A DNA stretch of 46,480 nucleotides from Nostoc linckia z4 (GCF_002608075.1 NZ_LAHA01000065.1:1-46480); one strand, 5' to 3'; positions 23,020 to 31,195 are shown, counted from the first letter of the stretch. The notes: generated by a model not told the origin, from the letters alone. Translations and numbers: made by a program.

Positions 23020-24909
23020 TTACTTTTGTTCCACAAAGTCTGCATCAATGACATCTTCACCACTGCGTTGTCCGTCTGGGGAGGTACCGCCATCTGGAGA
23101 TGCACCTGCTTGTGAGTAGACCGCAGTGCCGATTTGCATCAGGGCTTGTTGAATTTCGTTGGTGAGGGACTTCATGCGATCGATGTTGTTCTGCTCAATT
23201 GCCTGACGCAAGTCTCGAATTAAGCCTTCCACACGGGACTTGTCTGCTGCTGGCACTTTGTCGCCCAAATCCTGAAGTTGTTTCTCGGCTTGATAGGCAA
23301 CGGAATCTGCCATATTTTTGGTATCGATTTGTTCGCGCCGCCTACGGTCTTCTTCCGCATTGCGCTCGGCTTCTTTCACCATCCGCTCGACTTCAGATTT
23401 GTCGAGGGTAGACGCACCTGTGATGCTAATGGACTGTTCTTTACCTGTGGCTTTTTCTTTGGCAGTTGCTGACAGAATCCCGTTAGCATCAATGTCAAAA
23501 GTAACTTCAATCTGTGGCATACCTCTGGGAGCTGGAGGAATCCCATCTAGTCGGAAGGTTCCCAGGCTCTTGTTGTCGGATGCCATTTCGCGTTCACCTT
23601 GCAGAACATGGATTTCTACATTTGTTTGTGCGTCAGCCGCCGTTGAGAACACCTCAGACTTCTTCACTGGGACAGTGGTATTGCGCGGAATAATCTTGGT
23701 CGTCACACCACCTAGAGTTTCAACACCCAGCGACAACGGCGTGACATCTAGGAGCAGTACGTCTTTTACCTCACCCCCAAGCACACCCGCCTGAATCGCT
23801 GCACCCACTGCTACGACTTCATCCGGGTTGACACCCTGGTGTGGGTCTTTGCCTATTATCTGCCGTACCAGTTGCTGGACAGCCGGCATTCGAGTTGCAC
23901 CACCCACTAGGATTACTTCGTCAATATCTGCGGGACTCAGTTTTGCATCGCGCAGAGCTTGTTCGACAGGAATGCGGCTGCGATCGAACAAGTCGGCGCA
24001 CATTTGCTCGAACTGTACCCGCGTTAAGGTCATATCTAGATGTTTCGGGCCTTCCGGGGTTGCAGTAATAAAAGGTAAGTTAATGTTCGTCTGTGTTGCG
24101 CTTGACAGTTCAATTTTGGCTTTTTCTGCTGCTTCGGTGAGGCGTTGCAGAGCTTGTTTGTCTTTACGGAGGTCGATGCCTTCGTTACGCTGGAATTCGG
24201 TTGCTAGCCAGTCTACGATTCTCTTATCAAAGTCATCACCGCCCAAGTGGGTGTCGCCACTGGTAGCTTTCACTTCAAACACACCATCACCCACTTCTAG
24301 GATAGATACATCAAACGTCCCACCGCCTAAGTCAAATACCAAGATAGTTTCGTTAGTTTTCTTGTCAAGTCCGTAGGCGAGGGCAGCCGCCGTTGGCTCG
24401 TTGATAATTCGCAGAACTTCAATCCCGGCAATTCTACCGGCATCTTTGGTGGCCTGCCTCTGAGAGTCATTGAAATAGGCAGGGGTGGTAATTACCGCTT
24501 GCCTCACTGGTTCCCCCAGATATGTGCTGGCATCATCTATCAGCTTGCGGACTACCTCAGCCGAGATTTCTTCCGGTGAAAATTCCTTGTTCAGAGCGGG
24601 ACAGTGTAGCTTGACGTTGCCATTACTGTCACGTACCACTTTGTAAGTAACTTGTTTTGCCTCTTGGGTGACTTCATCATACCTGCGCCCGATGAACCGC
24701 TTCACAGAATAAAAAGTGTTTTCTGGGTTCATTACACCCTGGCGCTTGGCAATTTGCCCGACAAGTTTTTCGCCCTTCTTGGTGTAGGCAACCACAGACG
24801 GAGTTGTGCGACCGCCTTCTGTGTTCGGAATGACGACGGGTTGTCCGCCCTCTATTACAGCTATACAGGAATTTGTAGTTCCTAAATCAATACCAACGAT
24901 TTTTGCCAT
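23020..24909 (-). CDS. dnaK: DnaK (Hsp70) chaperone
   Basis: The start is at MAKIVGIDLGTTNSC (24909) behind GGAGGTTGCTAACG, giving 629 residues. The ATPase domain has GIDLGTTNS, DLGGGTFDVS and GGATRMPAVQ; the substrate-binding domain has DVTPLSLGVET. The C-terminus DVIDADFVEQK is the usual bacterial end. ATP-driven Hsp70 works with the CbpA-type J-protein (17246) and ClpB (14258) of the same island. No grpE is present, so nucleotide exchange must rely on a chromosomal GrpE. Cyanobacteria normally have several dnaK genes; this would be an extra accessory copy. Confidence 0.95.
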   Translation of the reverse strand: MAKIVGIDLGTTNSCIAVIEGGQPVVIPNTEGGRTTPSVVAYTKKGEKLVGQIAKRQGVMNPENTFYSVKRFIGRRYDEVTQEAKQVTYKVVRDSNGNVKLHCPALNKEFSPEEISAEVVRKLIDDASTYLGEPVRQAVITTPAYFNDSQRQATKDAGRIAGIEVLRIINEPTAAALAYGLDKKTNETILVFDLGGGTFDVSILEVGDGVFEVKATSGDTHLGGDDFDKRIVDWLATEFQRNEGIDLRKDKQALQRLTEAAEKAKIELSSATQTNINLPFITATPEGPKHLDMTLTRVQFEQMCADLFDRSRIPVEQALRDAKLSPADIDEVILVGGATRMPAVQQLVRQIIGKDPHQGVNPDEVVAVGAAIQAGVLGGEVKDVLLLDVTPLSLGVETLGGVTTKIIPRNTTVPVKKSEVFSTAADAQTNVEIHVLQGEREMASDNKSLGTFRLDGIPPAPRGMPQIEVTFDIDANGILSATAKEKATGKEQSISITGASTLDKSEVERMVKEAERNAEEDRRRREQIDTKNMADSVAYQAEKQLQDLGDKVPAADKSRVEGLIRDLRQAIEQNNIDRMKSLTNEIQQALMQIGTAVYSQAGASPDGGTSPDGQRSGEDVIDADFVEQK

Positions 24910-25008
24910 CGTTAGCAACCTCCTTCAAAGATTGAGATAAAAAATTGAGAGTTTGGATTCAGGACAAGTTGAATAAATGGTATTAAGAAGGCAGAGGGCA
25001 GGAGGCAG

Positions 25009-25147
25009 AGGAGCCAGTGCGGTGGCGGGGGAACCCCGCTTATAGCACCTGGCGTGGCAGAAGGGGAATCCCCATAAATAAATTTAGGGGATTTAACAAC
25101 GGCTTCTGAAAGTAAGAATTTCCCGACTTGAGCAAACTGGCGTGGGC
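25009..25147. repeat. GC-rich repeat interrupted by another repeat, between the DsbA-like gene and dnaK
   Basis: The outer parts (GAGCCAGTGCGGTGG at 25011-25025; TTTCCCGACTTGAGCAAACT from 25119) together make one member of the window-wide repeat family. Between them about 90 bp of different sequence are inserted, including GGGGAACCCC and GGGGAATCCCC hairpins. The frames across this gap encode nothing recognisable. Confidence 0.6.
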
Positions 25148-25211
25148 TTGTGACCTCTTGGCAGGGGGTAGAATCTATCCTTGAACCTTCTGCCCTCTGG
25201 CTCCTTAGCAC

Positions 25212-25754
25212 TCAGGATTCGGCTGCGTTTTCAATCGCGGCTAACAATGAGCGGAGGTCGTAAGAGCCATCGTGGCGCACACCGTTGATGAAAAAAGTCG
25301 GCGTGCCGTTGACCCCGCTCTGGATTCCGCTGAGTAAGTCTTCGCGTATCTTGGCTACGTGGGCGTGCTCGGCGAGTTCGTGACTAAACCGAGGCACATT
25401 AAGACCGAGGTTAGCGGCATATTCTATTAGATGTTTGCGATCGAGCGCCTGTTGATGTTCAAAGAGATGGTCGTGCATCTCCCAGAACTTACCTTGCGCC
25501 CCAGCTGCCTCTGCTGCTTCTGCTGCCTGCTCAGCGTGGGGATGCAGGTTAGTTAACGGGAAGTGGCGGTAGACAAAGCGCATGAGATCCCCGGTCAACT
25601 GCTGGAGTTCTTTGACGATGAAATGGGCGCGACCGCAATAGGGACACTCATAGTCGCCGTATTCCACGAGGGTGACGGGTGCGTTTTTTGGCCCTCGGAT
25701 ATGGTCGCGATCGCTAACTGGGAGGCTAAGTTCGCCCATTGCTGTTGTGATCAT
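25212..25754 (-). CDS. DsbA-like thioredoxin-fold protein, cytoplasmic
   Basis: A 180-residue DsbA-family protein. The active site CPYC is at 37-40 and the cis-proline is in NGTPTFFING (Pro152), with the helical insert between them. The segment LPVSDRDHIRGPKNAPVTLVEYGDYEC is like DsbA domains often fused to NhaA antiporters, but here it stands alone. There is no signal peptide, so it should act in the cytoplasm, probably as a reductase or isomerase. AGAGGTG precedes the ATG. It lies between hsp20 (45 bp away) and dnaK on the same strand, probably one transcript. A thioredoxin gene has the comparable place in the enterobacterial heat-resistance locus. Confidence 0.85.
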   Translation of the reverse strand: MITTAMGELSLPVSDRDHIRGPKNAPVTLVEYGDYECPYCGRAHFIVKELQQLTGDLMRFVYRHFPLTNLHPHAEQAAEAAEAAGAQGKFWEMHDHLFEHQQALDRKHLIEYAANLGLNVPRFSHELAEHAHVAKIREDLLSGIQSGVNGTPTFFINGVRHDGSYDLRSLLAAIENAAES

Positions 25755-25799
25755 GTTGTCACCTCTTGCTCTTAAGGGAGTGCTTTGGAAAACATTGCG

Positions 25800-26270
25800 T
25801 CACTGTCCTTGCCCGTTGCCCCTGTGCCCGTCACCTAAGTTTACTTTCACAACCTTGTTCCTATCTTCTTCAGCCTTGGGCAGCCTCAGCTTGAGAATGC
25901 CATCTTTGTATTCTGCTTGCACCTGATCGTGCTGGACACGGGTAGGCAACGGAATTACGCGCTGAAACCTGCCATAGCGGAATTCGGTGCGGGTGATGCC
26001 TCTTTCTTCCGTTTTGATTTCTGACTTGCGCTCACCGGAAATAGATACTGCCTCTGGCGATACCTGCACATCTAGGTCTTTGGGGTCTACACCGGGAATT
26101 TCTACCTTGAGATGAACCGCATCGGGGGTTTCTTGAATCTCTGCGGAGGGAATAAAGGCAATGCCTTCCTCTTCTCTACGACCTGTCGGTGCTATTTCAT
26201 CAAACAAGCGGTTTAACTGCCGCTGCAAACTTTCAACTTCTCGGAAAGGTTCCCAACGAACGAGTGCCAT
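25800..26270 (-). CDS. Small heat shock protein (Hsp20 family)
   Basis: A 156-residue alpha-crystallin protein. The N-terminus is MALVRWEPFREVESLQRQLNRLFDEI. The alpha-crystallin domain spans about 45-145, with VHLKVEIPGVDPKDLDVQV, SISGERKSE, RFQRVIPLPTRV and a GILKLRLPKAEE closing strand. It holds unfolding proteins for DnaK and ClpB to refold. It is the first gene of the hsp20, DsbA-like, dnaK run. The 20-bp shared element lies at 26393-26412, about 125 bp upstream. Confidence 0.93.
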   Translation of the reverse strand: MALVRWEPFREVESLQRQLNRLFDEIAPTGRREEEGIAFIPSAEIQETPDAVHLKVEIPGVDPKDLDVQVSPEAVSISGERKSEIKTEERGITRTEFRYGRFQRVIPLPTRVQHDQVQAEYKDGILKLRLPKAEEDRNKVVKVNLGDGHRGNGQGQ

Positions 26271-26392
26271 AAATTTAAGTCTCCTGATGATCTATACTTG
26301 GGTGTTTAGAATTCTGCATTAGACTGGGTTTTGTCAGTCGCTGAAACAGCGTTGCTATGCCAGTGCTGAACTCTGTTGACACTATAAAGAAG

Positions 26393-26412
26393 AAATCTAA
26401 GGGCTTTCTGAG
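26393..26412 (-). promoter_or_regulatory. Shared 20-bp stress-island element, upstream of hsp20
   Basis: On the minus strand this reads CTCAGAAAGCCCTTAGATTT. The copy before groS (28905-28924) differs by one base, and the identity continues for several more bases (GAGGAAAT on the plus strand). Two further copies with TTT in place of AAG lie at 41209 and 45572. It is a candidate activator site or part of a non-standard promoter. Confidence 0.6.
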
Positions 26413-26492
26413 GAAATTATGATGATTGGGGATTGGGACAAGGCAAAATTGTAAGGGGAAAAACAAATAACTTCCCTTTAACCTTTCTTAGT

Positions 26493-26539
26493 CACGCCAG
26501 TTCGCTCAAGTCGGGAAACCCGCCCACGCGACTGGCTCC
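26493..26539. repeat. GC-rich palindromic repeat between hsp20 and groL
   Basis: A compact member of the window's repeat family (ACGCCAGTTCGCTCAAGTCG, then GGAAACCCGCC, ending ACTGGCTCC), on the opposite strand to the copies at 18396 and 29922. CCAGT and ACTGG make the outer arms. Nearby (26337-26355) is a small CGCTG-AAA-CAGCG hairpin. No gene is seen in 26271-26607. Confidence 0.7.
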
Positions 26540-26607
26540 GCAACGCAGTGTCTCCCAAAGACCGCACTTCTCTTTGCACACGACTGGCTCCCCAATACCC
26601 AGTCTCC

Positions 26608-28245
26608 TCAATAATCGAAGCCTTCGCCAGGGCCAGGGCCGACACCAGCTGGCGCTTTCGCCTGCTTGTCAGGTTTTTCTACCACAACACCCTCAGTGGT
26701 CAGCACCATACCACCAATAGATGCAGCATTCTGCAAAGCACTACGAGTCACCTTCGCTGGATCGACAATGCCCGCCTCGAACATATTCACAAATTTATTA
26801 GCAACGGCATCGTATCCCTCATCAAAGGGCAGTTCACGGACGCGCTCCACAATCACTGCACCATTAGCACCAGCATTATCAGCAATGCGACGTAGTGGAG
26901 CATAAAGGGCGCGAGCCACAATCATTGTGCCCGTCAACTCTTCATCCTTCATTTGGCTCTTTGCCCATTCCTCAAGCTGGGGAGCTATGTGTGCTATTGT
27001 TGTACCGCCACCGGGCACAATTCCTTCTTCAACTGCGGCTTTGGTGGCATTAATTGCATCTTCTAGACGTAGCTTACGGTCTTTGAGTTCAGTTTCGGTG
27101 GCAGCACCGACCTTAATCACCGCGACACCACCTACCAGTTTCGCCAGCCGTTGTTGCAGTTTTTCCTTATCGTAGGAGGATTCAACTTCTTGGATTTGGC
27201 GACGAATTTGTTCGATGCGAGCTTTGACAGCTTCTTCGTTGCCTTCTGCCACGATGGTTGTGTCGTCTTTGGTAACGATCGCTCGCCTTGCTCTACCAAG
27301 CATTTCTAACCTGACATTTTCTAGCTTCAAGCCCGTATCTTCGCTAATCACCTGACCACCTGTGAGCGCCGCGATGTCTTCCAGCATGGCTTTACGTTGA
27401 GCGCCAAAGCCGGGAGCCTTCACCGCCGCGACTCGCAGCACACCGCGCAAATGGTTGACAACTAAAGTTGCCAAGGCTTCTTTTTCAATGTCATCCGCAA
27501 TGATTAGTAGGGGTTTGCCCGTGCGAGCAATTTGCTCCAGAATCGGCACTAAATCTTGAACCATTGTAATCTTGCGATCGGTGATTAAAATGTGGGGTTC
27601 TTCCAGTACTGCCTCCATTCGCTCAGGATCGGTCACAAAGTAAGGCGAAATGTAGCCTCTATCAAAGCGCATTCCTTCAGTGACTTCCAGTTCGGTCGTT
27701 GTGGATCTGCCTTCTTCTAGAGAGATTACACCTTCTTTGCCCACTCTTTCCATCGCCTCAGCCACAATCCGACCTACTTCGGGGTCATTACCCGCTGAAA
27801 TGGTTGCAACCTGCTCAATGTCCCTAGAATCTTTAATTGGACGGGCGTGTTCTTTAATTTTTTCGATGACGAATTCCGTAGCTTTATCAATCCCCCGTTT
27901 CACCGTCAGGGGATCGGCACCAGCCGTAATGTTGCGTAGCCCTTCTTTAAGCATCGTGTGAGCCAGCACAATTGCAGTGGTGGTTCCGTCACCCGCGACA
28001 TCGTTTGTCTTGGAGGCTGCTTGACGTAGCAAGGAAATCCCGGTATTCTCAGTAGGATCTTCTAGTTCAATTTCTTTGGCAATAGTTACTCCATCATTGA
28101 CGATTTGAGGAGCGCCAAATTTTTTCTCCAAAACTATATTCCGCCCTTTGGGACCGAGGGTGACAGCGACGGCTTCGGTCAGAGCGTCAAAGCCTTTTTC
28201 CAATGTCCAACGGGCCGTGTCCTTGTACAGAATTGTCTTTGCCAT
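26608..28245 (-). CDS. groL: GroEL (Hsp60) chaperonin
   Basis: The start is MAKTILYKDTARWTLEKG (28245), preceded by AAGGAC; upstream in-frame codons come from a palindromic repeat and are not coding. It has 545 residues. Chaperonin signatures are present: VTLGPKGRNIVLE, NDVAGDGTTTAIVLA, AAVKAPGFGAQRK, VEEGIVPGGGTTI. The C-terminus ends KAPAGVGPGPGEGFDY and lacks the GGM-repeat tail of E. coli GroEL, a feature of some cyanobacterial GroEL types. It pairs with groS just upstream. A 176-bp repeat-bearing gap separates the two, longer than usual. Confidence 0.95.
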   Translation of the reverse strand: MAKTILYKDTARWTLEKGFDALTEAVAVTLGPKGRNIVLEKKFGAPQIVNDGVTIAKEIELEDPTENTGISLLRQAASKTNDVAGDGTTTAIVLAHTMLKEGLRNITAGADPLTVKRGIDKATEFVIEKIKEHARPIKDSRDIEQVATISAGNDPEVGRIVAEAMERVGKEGVISLEEGRSTTTELEVTEGMRFDRGYISPYFVTDPERMEAVLEEPHILITDRKITMVQDLVPILEQIARTGKPLLIIADDIEKEALATLVVNHLRGVLRVAAVKAPGFGAQRKAMLEDIAALTGGQVISEDTGLKLENVRLEMLGRARRAIVTKDDTTIVAEGNEEAVKARIEQIRRQIQEVESSYDKEKLQQRLAKLVGGVAVIKVGAATETELKDRKLRLEDAINATKAAVEEGIVPGGGTTIAHIAPQLEEWAKSQMKDEELTGTMIVARALYAPLRRIADNAGANGAVIVERVRELPFDEGYDAVANKFVNMFEAGIVDPAKVTRSALQNAASIGGMVLTTEGVVVEKPDKQAKAPAGVGPGPGEGFDY

Positions 28246-28311
28246 AGAAATGTTGTCCTTGTTAATTTTAATTAGGATGTTTTCAGTAGTGCTGATTTCA
28301 GTAGTGCCAAA

Positions 28312-28337
28312 TAGAGACGCGATAAATCGCGTCTGTA
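28312..28337. repeat. 26-bp palindromic repeat between groS and groL
   Basis: TAGAGACGCGAT, AA, ATCGCGTCTGTA is the second copy of the 18327-18352 palindrome, with one mismatch in the stem. It lies in the untranslated stretch between groS and groL, where a strong hairpin could change the ratio of the two products. Confidence 0.7.
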
Positions 28338-28421
28338 CAATCTGTACAAGGGTTAGGAGTTTTATCTCCCCCTGCTCCCCCTGCTCTCTTTTCCCCAATA
28401 CTCAGTCCCTTTGAAAGCTGC

Positions 28422-28733
28422 TTACTCCACGAGCGCCAGGACATCTTTTTCAGACAACAACACGTATTCTTCGCTACCGAGTTTAATGTCGGTTCCGGCA
28501 TATCTGGAATAGAGAACTCGCTCGCCAATTTTCACTTCCATTGGCTGACGAGATCCATCCTCATTACGCTTCCCCGGGCCGACTTGCACTACTTCTCCAA
28601 TCTGTGGCTTTTCTTTGGCGGTGTCGGGCAATAAAATTCCCCCAGCAGTTTTTTCTTCCGCTTGCGCGACCTTAATAAAGATGCGATCGCCCAATGGTTT
28701 TACTGTCGAAATACTCAGCGATACGGCTGCCAT
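28422..28733 (-). CDS. groS: GroES (Hsp10) co-chaperonin
   Basis: A 103-residue GroES, normal for cyanobacteria. It has STVKPLGDRIFIKV, the mobile loop EEKTAGGILLPDTAKEKPQIG and the closing YSRYAGTDIKLGSEEYVLLSEKDVLALVE. It caps GroEL. It is the first gene of groS-groL. The upstream region does not contain a CIRCE element (TTAGCACTC-N9-GAGTGCTAA); the 20-bp island element is at 28905-28924 instead. Confidence 0.95.
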   Translation of the reverse strand: MAAVSLSISTVKPLGDRIFIKVAQAEEKTAGGILLPDTAKEKPQIGEVVQVGPGKRNEDGSRQPMEVKIGERVLYSRYAGTDIKLGSEEYVLLSEKDVLALVE

Positions 28734-28904
28734 AGGCTATTCTCCTGTTGAGAAGGCAGGAGGCAGTAGGTACATTAGTGAGTGGGCTTTAAACCCACAA
28801 CTAAAGTTTTTGTCATCTTTCTTCTGTACCCCGCAGTATGTCTCCTACCTTTTTTGTCAAAAATATTGATTGGTAGTGCTCAGTGCTTATTACCTTAACC
28901 AAAA

Positions 28905-28924
28905 AATCTAAGGACTTTCTGAGG
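28905..28924 (-). promoter_or_regulatory. Shared 20-bp stress-island element, upstream of groS
   Basis: On the minus strand this reads CTCAGAAAGTCCTTAGATTT, one base different from the hsp20 copy. It lies about 170 bp before groS and about 330 bp before the divergent DUF1931 gene, so it could serve either. The rest of the 28734-29252 gap shows no gene. Confidence 0.6.
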
Positions 28925-29252
28925 AAATCATGGAAGTTGCAAAACAGTTGTATGGCAAAAACCGGGCGTGCAAGAATTTCTGTTAAGGTTCAGCTTAATT
29001 GAGTACGATGGTGGGATGTACTGATAGTTGCAGATATCGGCTGAGTTGCAAAGCACCGCAAATGTGATTGATTGTGAGATTTAGCTCACAGGCTAAAGGG
29101 TGCGGCTACTATTAACCGAACTGTATTGAAATAAAACCTCATTGGAGCGGACTGAAGAGAGCCGCCAGTACTAAGTTCAAGGTTATTAGCATCTGCTCAA
29201 TTCAACCGTTAAACACTGAGGTTGTTTAATGTTCTCAAAGAGGATTTAAATC

Positions 29253-29702
29253 ATGTCAGTAATCAGTATTTCTAAGTTCGAGCGCTTCTTCCGCACTGTG
29301 GCAGGTCTAGACGTGGACAAGAACGACCTTAAGCGTTATAGCGACTTCGTTAATCATAAAACCTACGATCTTCTCCTTCGTGGCCAGGCTACGGCGAAGG
29401 CGAACGGGCGCGACATCATCGAACCTTTTGATGTACCTATTACAAAGGGACTGGAGGAGAGAATTCACAACTTCAAGGAGATCAACGAGGAGATTGAGCT
29501 AAAGCCCATACTGGATTACATGACGACGCGGCCACTGCTCGACCTGGACTACAGTAAAGAGACCGAGGCACGGCTTCCAGACATCGTGGGTGGACTTAGT
29601 GTGGCACTTGCCCGCACCTTCAAGATCATCGATCCCGATCTCAAGAACCCCCAGACGATACAGTGGGAGCGCGCCTTCAGCATTTTTGACTTGCTGCTGT
29701 AG
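29253..29702 (+). CDS. DUF1931 protein with predicted histone-like fold
   Basis: A 149-residue protein I recognise as DUF1931 (SKFERFFRTVAGLDVDKNDL, then a long helix, then GRDIIEPFDVPITKGL). The family includes Aquifex Aq_328, whose crystal structure shows a doubled histone fold in one chain. Here the first half (about 5-75) has helix-strand-long helix-strand-helix spacing with a histone-like GRDIIEPFDV loop; the second half (85-149) has LDLDYSKETEARLPDIVGGL and ARTFKII. DNA binding has not been settled for the family. It starts behind AGAGGAT and is divergent to groS. Its codons are GC-rich compared with the flanks. Confidence 0.8.
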   Translation: MSVISISKFERFFRTVAGLDVDKNDLKRYSDFVNHKTYDLLLRGQATAKANGRDIIEPFDVPITKGLEERIHNFKEINEEIELKPILDYMTTRPLLDLDYSKETEARLPDIVGGLSVALARTFKIIDPDLKNPQTIQWERAFSIFDLLL

Positions 29703-29797
29703 ACTCAGTAAATAGATGGAACGGCATCGAAAAATGGGCGGGGGCTACTTCCGCTTTTTTGTCAAATACCAAAATTAACAATGGTTAAGCGCGTGAA

Positions 29798-31051
29798 CTA
29801 CCTACACTGTACCTTCAGGTCAGTGTAGGCTTCCTGTCCAACAGAAAGCGCAGTAGTGGATTTCTTACGTCCTCCCTTACTGCGACTTACATCTGGACGA
29901 CAGGCTTTATCCCCCGTTCCAGAGGAGCCAGCGCCGTGGGCGGGTTTCCCGACTTGAGGCGACTGGCGTGTCAAAATCCGTAGTCCCTCATCTCTGAGGT
30001 TAATAGCAGCATTCACATCCCGATCATGTTTTGTATGGCAGTTTTCGCAAGTCCAGAATCTTACGTCTAGAGGTAAACTACCAACTTGATTCAAGCACAC
30101 ATGACAGGTTTTTGAACTGGGGAAGAATCTATCAACTTCCTGATATATTTTCCCTGCCATTTCTGCCTTGTATTTCAACATTGTGCAAAACATTCCCCAT
30201 CCAACTTGATGGATGGATTTAGCTAGTTTATGGTTTTGCATCATGCCTTTAACATTAAGATTTTCCACAACAATAACTTGGTTTTCGTTAACTATCCTAC
30301 GGGATAGCTTATGTAGAAAATCCTCACGGCAGTTAGTTATTTTTCTATGAACTCTAGCAACTTTTTTTCTAGCTTTGACACGGTTATTAGAACCTTTCTG
30401 TTTTCTAGATAACTGCTGCTGTTTGAGTTTTAAATTCTTGTCATGCTTAGTTAGTATTCTAGGATTATCAAATTTAGACTCATCGCTGGTAACAGCAAAG
30501 TGAGTTAACCCCAAATCAATACCTATTGCCTTGCCATCTGTGTTTACGGAAGGCTTGTCTTTACCATCATCAAATAGAATAGCCGCAAAGTATTGGTTAG
30601 AGCAGTTCTTGGATATAGTTACAGTTTTTATTTTTCTCTCAATCGGTCTATGGATAATTGCTGTTACATCTCCTATTTTTGGGACTGTTACGCAATTATC
30701 AGCAACTTTGACGTTTTGAGGATATTGTATTGACTGTTTACCATGTTTAGATTTGAATCTAGGGTATTTAGCTCGTTTTTCAAAAAAGTTATTAAAAGCT
30801 ACTCCTAGATTTAGACAGACCTGCTGCAAACATTGTGAATAAGTTAAAGATAACCACTCATACTCTTTTTTGAGTTGAGGAATTATCTTTTTCACTTCGT
30901 ATCCAGACAAACCCTTACCAGTTTCTTTATATGTCTGATTCATCAAGTTTAGGCAATAATTCCATAGCCAGCGACAACTGCCAAAAGCTTGCGCCAATGA
31001 CTGCTGCTGTTGGATATCTGGATATAACCTGACCTTGACGACTCTTAGCAT
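29798..31051 (-). CDS. tnpB: TnpB RNA-guided nuclease, element 3
   Basis: The start is taken at MLRVVKVRLYPDIQQQ (31051), giving 417 residues. It is a different TnpB subgroup from elements 1 and 2. RuvC acidic residues are in IGIDLGLTHF, VVENLNVKG and HDRDVNAAIN; the zinc ribbon has CHVC and CENC. After the last RuvC motif the tail contains SPQVGKPAHGAG, which is the window's GC-rich repeat (29922-29970) read in frame. The final codons lie in the right-end hairpin. No tnpA is present. The element runs from about 29798 to 31270 between the DUF1931 gene and flavodoxin. Confidence 0.88.
   Translation of the reverse strand: MLRVVKVRLYPDIQQQQSLAQAFGSCRWLWNYCLNLMNQTYKETGKGLSGYEVKKIIPQLKKEYEWLSLTYSQCLQQVCLNLGVAFNNFFEKRAKYPRFKSKHGKQSIQYPQNVKVADNCVTVPKIGDVTAIIHRPIERKIKTVTISKNCSNQYFAAILFDDGKDKPSVNTDGKAIGIDLGLTHFAVTSDESKFDNPRILTKHDKNLKLKQQQLSRKQKGSNNRVKARKKVARVHRKITNCREDFLHKLSRRIVNENQVIVVENLNVKGMMQNHKLAKSIHQVGWGMFCTMLKYKAEMAGKIYQEVDRFFPSSKTCHVCLNQVGSLPLDVRFWTCENCHTKHDRDVNAAINLRDEGLRILTRQSPQVGKPAHGAGSSGTGDKACRPDVSRSKGGRKKSTTALSVGQEAYTDLKVQCR
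29801..29829 (-). repeat. Right-end hairpin of tnpB element 3
   Basis: CCTACACTG and CAGTGTAGG pair perfectly, with inner ACCT/AGGT pairs and one bulged T. It overlaps the last ten codons of tnpB, so the guide-RNA scaffold and the protein C-terminus share this DNA. Confidence 0.7.
29922..29970 (-). repeat. GC-rich palindromic repeat inside the tnpB-3 coding sequence
   Basis: GAGGAGCCAGCGCCGTGGGC, GGGTTTCCCGACTTGAGGCG and ACTGGCGTG are the full repeat consensus. It leaves the reading frame open and adds about 16 residues to the TnpB tail, beyond the catalytic region. Confidence 0.75.
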
Positions 31052-31195
31052 ATTAGAGTAAACAACGTTTGCTATAAAAAAGTGTAACAAAACAATTGTG
31101 AGTTTTCTCCATGTACCCTTCCCTCTCTACGAGACGCTACGCGAACGCCTATCGGCATTGGTCAGGGTACTGTCGTCAACTCACCCGCCATTCAT

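Noticed and set aside
24912..25211. A 99-residue minus-strand open frame between the DsbA-like gene and dnaK
   Set aside because: It is composed of GC-rich repeats and overlaps the dnaK ribosome site; no family resemblance.
28734..28904. A possible CIRCE/HrcA operator before groS (GTAGTGCTCAGTGCTTA)
   Set aside because: It lacks the TTAGCACTC-N9-GAGTGCTAA inverted repeat; only a chance likeness to one arm.
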